Below are positions 60,616-64,000 of a stretch of 64,000 nucleotides of DNA, piece after piece (within the stretch, counting starts at the first letter, position 1; each line of letters opens with the position of its first letter). The stretch covers positions 284,196 through 348,195 of the forward strand of contig NZ_LMUE01000009.1 of assembly GCF_009766065.1 (NCBI RefSeq), given 5' to 3'. The DNA is from Dyella sp. S184 (GTDB lineage: Bacteria; Pseudomonadota; Gammaproteobacteria; Xanthomonadales; Rhodanobacteraceae). Below the pieces are notes generated by a model. That model searched no databases. It worked only from the letters and a program-made list of their open reading frames with translations, and had not been told where the DNA came from. The translations under genes were made by a program, and so were the position numbers.

Positions 60616-61707
60616 ATGCAAGAAGAACTTTCCGCGCCCGAACGACGTAAAGGCAACATGGGTTCGTGGGCGCTGATCGTTGCCGTGATCGCACTCGTCG
60701 TGGCCGCCTTCGGCTACGTCGGTGGCTGGCTGGCGCCACACCGGCTCACCCCAAAACGCATTGTTGACCAACTGCAGGACAACGCCGGCACGTTCGCCGG
60801 TTATCGCCGCAATCACGCCAAGGGCGTGTGCGTGGTGGGCTATTTCCAGAGCAACGGCCAGGCGCAGGCTTATTCCGACGCGCAGGTATTCGCACCCGGC
60901 CGCACCCCGCTGGTCGGTCGCTTCGCGATCCCCGGCGGCAATCCGTATGCGCCGGACAGCAGTGTGCCGATCCGCAGCATGGCGCTGCGCTTCGCGCAGG
61001 CCAACGGGCAGCAGTGGCGCACCGGCATGAACAGCATGCCGGTGTTTCCGGTGTCGACGCCGCAAGCCTTCTACGATCAGTTGAAGGCGCAGCAACCCGA
61101 CCCGGCCACCGGCAAACCCGATCCGGCAAAAGTGGCGGCCTTCTTTGCCGCGCATCCGGAAACGGCCGCGTTCCGTGCGTGGGCGAAGACAGCGAAACCG
61201 TCCGCCAGCTTCGCGACCGAAAACTACTGGAGCCTCGACGCCTTCGTCTTCACCAATAGCGCCGGCAAGCGGCAGGCGGTGCGTTGGCGCATGGTGCCCG
61301 AAGCCACCGATACCGGCAGCGACGCTGGCAGCGGTGGCAACCCGGACTATCTGGCGAGCGACCTGGCGCAACGCCTGTCGCAGGGGCCGTTGCACTGGCA
61401 TCTGCTGGTGACGCTCGCCCAGCCGGGTGACCCGACCCATGACGCCACGAAGGAATGGCCGGCCGACCGCCAAACGATCGACGCCGGCACGCTGGTGCTC
61501 GAGCACACCGAGCCGCAGGAAAGCGGCCCCTGCCGCGACATCAACTATGACCCGCTGGTGCTGCCCGACGGCATCGAGGCCTCCGACGATCCGTTGCTGC
61601 CCGCGCGTTCGGCAGCCTATGCCGACTCCTACCTGCGCCGCACCAGCGAGGAAGCCCATCTGCCCGGCGCCGCCGTCGCGCATCCGAAGCCGGAGGCCAA
61701 ACCATGA
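60616..61707 (+). CDS. Catalase-related peroxidase (SrpA-like), membrane-anchored
   Basis: ATG 60616 follows CAGGAG by six bases. One N-terminal membrane helix (WALIVAVIALVVAAFGYVGG) tethers a 320-residue catalase-like heme domain to the periplasmic face. The distal His is in FAGYRRNHAKGVCVVGYF, and the proximal tyrosine region is DPLLPARSAAYADSYLRRTS. It lacks the long catalase C-terminal domains and probably acts as an organic-peroxide-reducing peroxidase. The cytochrome b561 gene overlaps its stop (ATGA), so an electron-supply partnership is likely. Confidence 0.85.
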   Translation: MQEELSAPERRKGNMGSWALIVAVIALVVAAFGYVGGWLAPHRLTPKRIVDQLQDNAGTFAGYRRNHAKGVCVVGYFQSNGQAQAYSDAQVFAPGRTPLVGRFAIPGGNPYAPDSSVPIRSMALRFAQANGQQWRTGMNSMPVFPVSTPQAFYDQLKAQQPDPATGKPDPAKVAAFFAAHPETAAFRAWAKTAKPSASFATENYWSLDAFVFTNSAGKRQAVRWRMVPEATDTGSDAGSGGNPDYLASDLAQRLSQGPLHWHLLVTLAQPGDPTHDATKEWPADRQTIDAGTLVLEHTEPQESGPCRDINYDPLVLPDGIEASDDPLLPARSAAYADSYLRRTSEEAHLPGAAVAHPKPEAKP

Positions 61708-62297
61708 AATCCGACGCGAAGACCTTCTCCCTGCCCGCCCGGATACTGCACTGGCTGATGGCCGCCATGATCCTGGCGATGCTGTTCATCGGCGTCGGCA
61801 TGGTGGCCTCCGTGTCCGAGCGCCATGAATGGCTGCTGCGCGTCCACAAGCCGCTGGGCATCGCGATCCTGATCCTGGCCGTGGTGCGGCTGGCCGTGCG
61901 GCTGCGTCATCCGCCGCCCGCGTTGCCGGCCGATCTCCCCGCCGTGCAGAAACTGGCGGCGCATGCCTCGCACTGGCTGCTCTACATCCTGATGCTGGCG
62001 ATGCCGCTGATTGGCTGGGCCATGCTTTCGGCCGGCGGTTACCCGGTGATGCTGAGCGATTCGCTGCGGCTGCCGCCGATCTTCCCGACCAGCCCCGTCG
62101 CCTTCGCCGTGCTGCGTCACATGCACAGCTGGTTCGCGATGCTGCTGTTCCTGACGTTTCTCGCACACATGGGCGCGGCGCTGTATCACGGCCTGATCCG
62201 CCGCGACGGGGTGTTGTCGAGCATGGTTCGGGGTGAAAAGAAGGCTGGTGAAGAACTCTACTCACTGACCCAAGAAGCAGGCACCGACGATTCCTGA
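61704..62297 (+). CDS. Cytochrome b561
   Basis: The ATG at 61704 overlaps the peroxidase stop by four bases. The 197-residue membrane protein has four helices with heme-ligating histidines: RILHWLMAAMILAMLFIGVG, VHKPLGIAILILAVVRLAVR, HASHWLLYILMLAMPLIGWA and MHSWFAMLLFLTFLAHMGAA. The IGW and H-W motifs are typical of bacterial b561. It most likely passes electrons from quinol to the catalase-related peroxidase encoded with it. Confidence 0.9.
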   Translation: MKSDAKTFSLPARILHWLMAAMILAMLFIGVGMVASVSERHEWLLRVHKPLGIAILILAVVRLAVRLRHPPPALPADLPAVQKLAAHASHWLLYILMLAMPLIGWAMLSAGGYPVMLSDSLRLPPIFPTSPVAFAVLRHMHSWFAMLLFLTFLAHMGAALYHGLIRRDGVLSSMVRGEKKAGEELYSLTQEAGTDDS

Positions 62298-62334
62298 CAC
62301 ACCAGCCGTGCTGACCGGCAAGAGCTTAACGGGA

Positions 62335-63951
62335 CTACTTCGACACGGTCTTGGCTGAATCGCCCTGCGGCGCCTTGGCGAGAAGCTCGCGCATGTGAGT
62401 GATCTGCCATTGCATGCCGGGATCATTACCAAAGTGGTTGACGAAATACTGGTAGGTTTCGTTCAAGCCTGCGCGCGGCTGGTTTTCCTGGATGGTCGCC
62501 CGCATCACCCAGCCACCAGGACTGTCGGGGTATTTACGGATGATGCGATCGGCGACATCCCAGCCCTTGTCCCACTCGTACGTTACGTTGGTGTAGATGT
62601 TGCCAAGTTCGCTGAGCACGTCGATATCGTCAGGGTTCAGTGCAAGTGCGGTCTCAAGGTCCTGCTCCGCATGGCGATTGTCCGCCATGTCCATGTAAAC
62701 GATGCCGCGCATCTGGTAGTTATCGGCATTTTTTGGATCGGCCGCGATCAGGCTGTTGGCATCGTCGAGCGCCATCTTGGATTCACCCAAGGCGGCTAGG
62801 CCGGAGGCACGTTTGCGACGAATGGCATCTGTCGCTGACTGAAAGCGCAATGCCTCGGAAAGATAGACGACCGACAGTTCGGGATGGTTGTTTGACGCGG
62901 CGGCGGATCCTGCATTGGACAGTAGGTTCAAGCTGGCGACGTTGTCGAACACCGTCGGATAAGCCGCCCAGTCTGCTCTGGATTCGCAATTACAGACGTC
63001 GTACTCATACGCGGGTACCTCTGCGAGCAACAGCACCAACAGAGGATTGTCCTTGGCGTGAGTCTGCGCTCTGCGGGCAAGTCCTGTCATGGCATACAGC
63101 GAACCACCCCATTTCGGCTGTTCCGCCACCATGAGCGCGCTGGAAATCGAGTAATCAGCGGGCGCTACTGCCAGCCCGCGTCGAGCAGCCTCGTCGATAT
63201 ACGTACGGCCCGGCCCCATCTTTCCGGCATTGATCATGGCTACATAGGCCGGCGTGACCTGCCGATTCAATTCGATGGCTCGCCGCAGATCGGTATCGGC
63301 CTGAGACAGCAACCGATTCATGGCGTCCACGTTGCTTTGCGGCGTATCGCTCATGTAGGCGCTTCCGCGTGCATTGGCCGCCATTTCCACATCGGCAAAG
63401 CCACTGGCTGCGTACGCGAAGGCACTCGTCGGCGAGTCACGTTTCCACGCATCCAGGGTCGGGCGGATATCGAACGACCCGTTCCCGAAATCCTGGTAAA
63501 AAATCTGATTGAGAACCCCGGGTGAACCCGCTTGTGTCTGTTGATCGTGCAATGCCTGCGCAAGACGCCCGTCGAGCTCTGCGGCCTTACCGCTCTGGAT
63601 CAACGCCTGCGCTTCGGCAAATGAGATGACCGGTTGCAGGCGGTAATGGCAGTAGGCGGCGACTGCATCAGGTGACCAGTGGCTGCGGGGTGGATCGGGA
63701 TAGGCGAGACAGCGCTGAAGTGGGTCCTTGATAGCTTCGGCCTGCTTCGCGGCGGCAAGAAACGTCTTCACCTCGTCACGCGTGAAAAGGTGGCGCTTGG
63801 CAGCAGGCAGGTGGAATGCCGCTTGCTGCCGCACCAACTGGGTATGCAGCTGGGTCATCTGCGTCATCCCCGACCAGATACCCCAGGCCCACTCGCCAAC
63901 ACCAAGCAGGGCGATCGCCACAATCAGCAGCCAGCGTGGACCTGAACCCAT
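62335..63951 (-). CDS. DUF4034 domain TPR protein, membrane-anchored
   Basis: The 538-residue protein has one N-terminal hydrophobic helix (WLLIVAIALLGVGEWAWGIW), a DUF4034-like middle region (DPLLVLLLAEVPAYEYDVCN-like region, AYAASGFADVEMAANARGSA) and C-terminal TPR repeats (SGLAALGESKMALDDANSLI, NYQMRGIVYMDMADNRHAEQ, LETALALNPDDIDVLSELGN). DUF4034 proteins are uncharacterised. The start is ATG 63951. It is convergent with the cytochrome b561 gene (37-base gap). A role in envelope protein assembly is possible but not shown. Confidence 0.7.
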   Translation of the reverse strand: MGSGPRWLLIVAIALLGVGEWAWGIWSGMTQMTQLHTQLVRQQAAFHLPAAKRHLFTRDEVKTFLAAAKQAEAIKDPLQRCLAYPDPPRSHWSPDAVAAYCHYRLQPVISFAEAQALIQSGKAAELDGRLAQALHDQQTQAGSPGVLNQIFYQDFGNGSFDIRPTLDAWKRDSPTSAFAYAASGFADVEMAANARGSAYMSDTPQSNVDAMNRLLSQADTDLRRAIELNRQVTPAYVAMINAGKMGPGRTYIDEAARRGLAVAPADYSISSALMVAEQPKWGGSLYAMTGLARRAQTHAKDNPLLVLLLAEVPAYEYDVCNCESRADWAAYPTVFDNVASLNLLSNAGSAAASNNHPELSVVYLSEALRFQSATDAIRRKRASGLAALGESKMALDDANSLIAADPKNADNYQMRGIVYMDMADNRHAEQDLETALALNPDDIDVLSELGNIYTNVTYEWDKGWDVADRIIRKYPDSPGGWVMRATIQENQPRAGLNETYQYFVNHFGNDPGMQWQITHMRELLAKAPQGDSAKTVSK

Positions 63952-64000
63952 GTCGTGCCTCCCCCAGGCAGATGAGTCGCGACAGTAGCACCGGCCTGGG

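Noticed and set aside
1-64000. tRNA, rRNA genes or complete insertion sequences
   Set aside because: No cloverleaf, rRNA-like stretch or transposase reading frame was seen on either strand.

Overview
The window is chromosomal DNA of a high-GC gammaproteobacterium. Gene content (an XAC0095-like protein, a stand-alone hutU, many LysR/ArsR/TetR/PadR regulators next to small detoxification enzymes, short palindromic intergenic repeats) fits the Xanthomonadales, most likely Rhodanobacteraceae (Dyella, Luteibacter or Rhodanobacter type). This assignment is an inference; I saw no rRNA or tRNA gene, no CRISPR array and no complete insertion sequence.

1-9.3 kb holds a TPR-sulfotransferase cut by the window edge, an acyl-CoA synthetase, a DUF4239-like membrane protein, a GNAT acetyltransferase with a decayed partial copy nearby, a secreted amidohydrolase and a translationally coupled SRPBCC-arsR pair. 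9.3-15.6 kb holds an SDR pseudogene, DUF899 and glutathione S-transferase (GST) genes, a regulator/beta-propeller pair, a Dyp-type peroxidase and a cytochrome P460. 15.9-31 kb holds an M61 peptidase, an aspartyl protease, an aldo/keto reductase and several regulator-plus-oxidoreductase pairs arranged divergently. 31-47.9 kb continues in this style: LysR with aldehyde dehydrogenase, PadR with a membrane protein, TetR with a VOC protein, arsR with SRPBCC, four GSTs in the window as a whole and three VOC proteins. Several regulators have clear palindromic operators on their own promoters, so the region reads as many small, independently switched chemical-stress modules.

48-53.4 kb carries a GH95-like secreted glycosidase, small secreted or tail-anchored proteins and an XAC0095-like protein, separated by members of an intergenic inverted-repeat family. 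53.4-53.6 kb contains a structured RNA that looks like the phage-type C4 antisense RNA, with a complementary target about 130 bases downstream.

53.8-57.95 kb is visibly AT-richer than its surroundings and is probably acquired. It encodes a DUF2779 protein (Cas4/RecB-like nuclease plus DEDD exonuclease) and, convergent to it, a two-gene operon of a dGTPase-like HD protein and a small archaeo-eukaryotic-primase-like protein whose start codon overlaps the dGTPase stop (TGATG). This operon is the best candidate here for a poorly described system, plausibly anti-phage. The right flank returns to housekeeping and stress genes: hutU, a catalase-related peroxidase coupled to a cytochrome b561, and a DUF4034 TPR protein.
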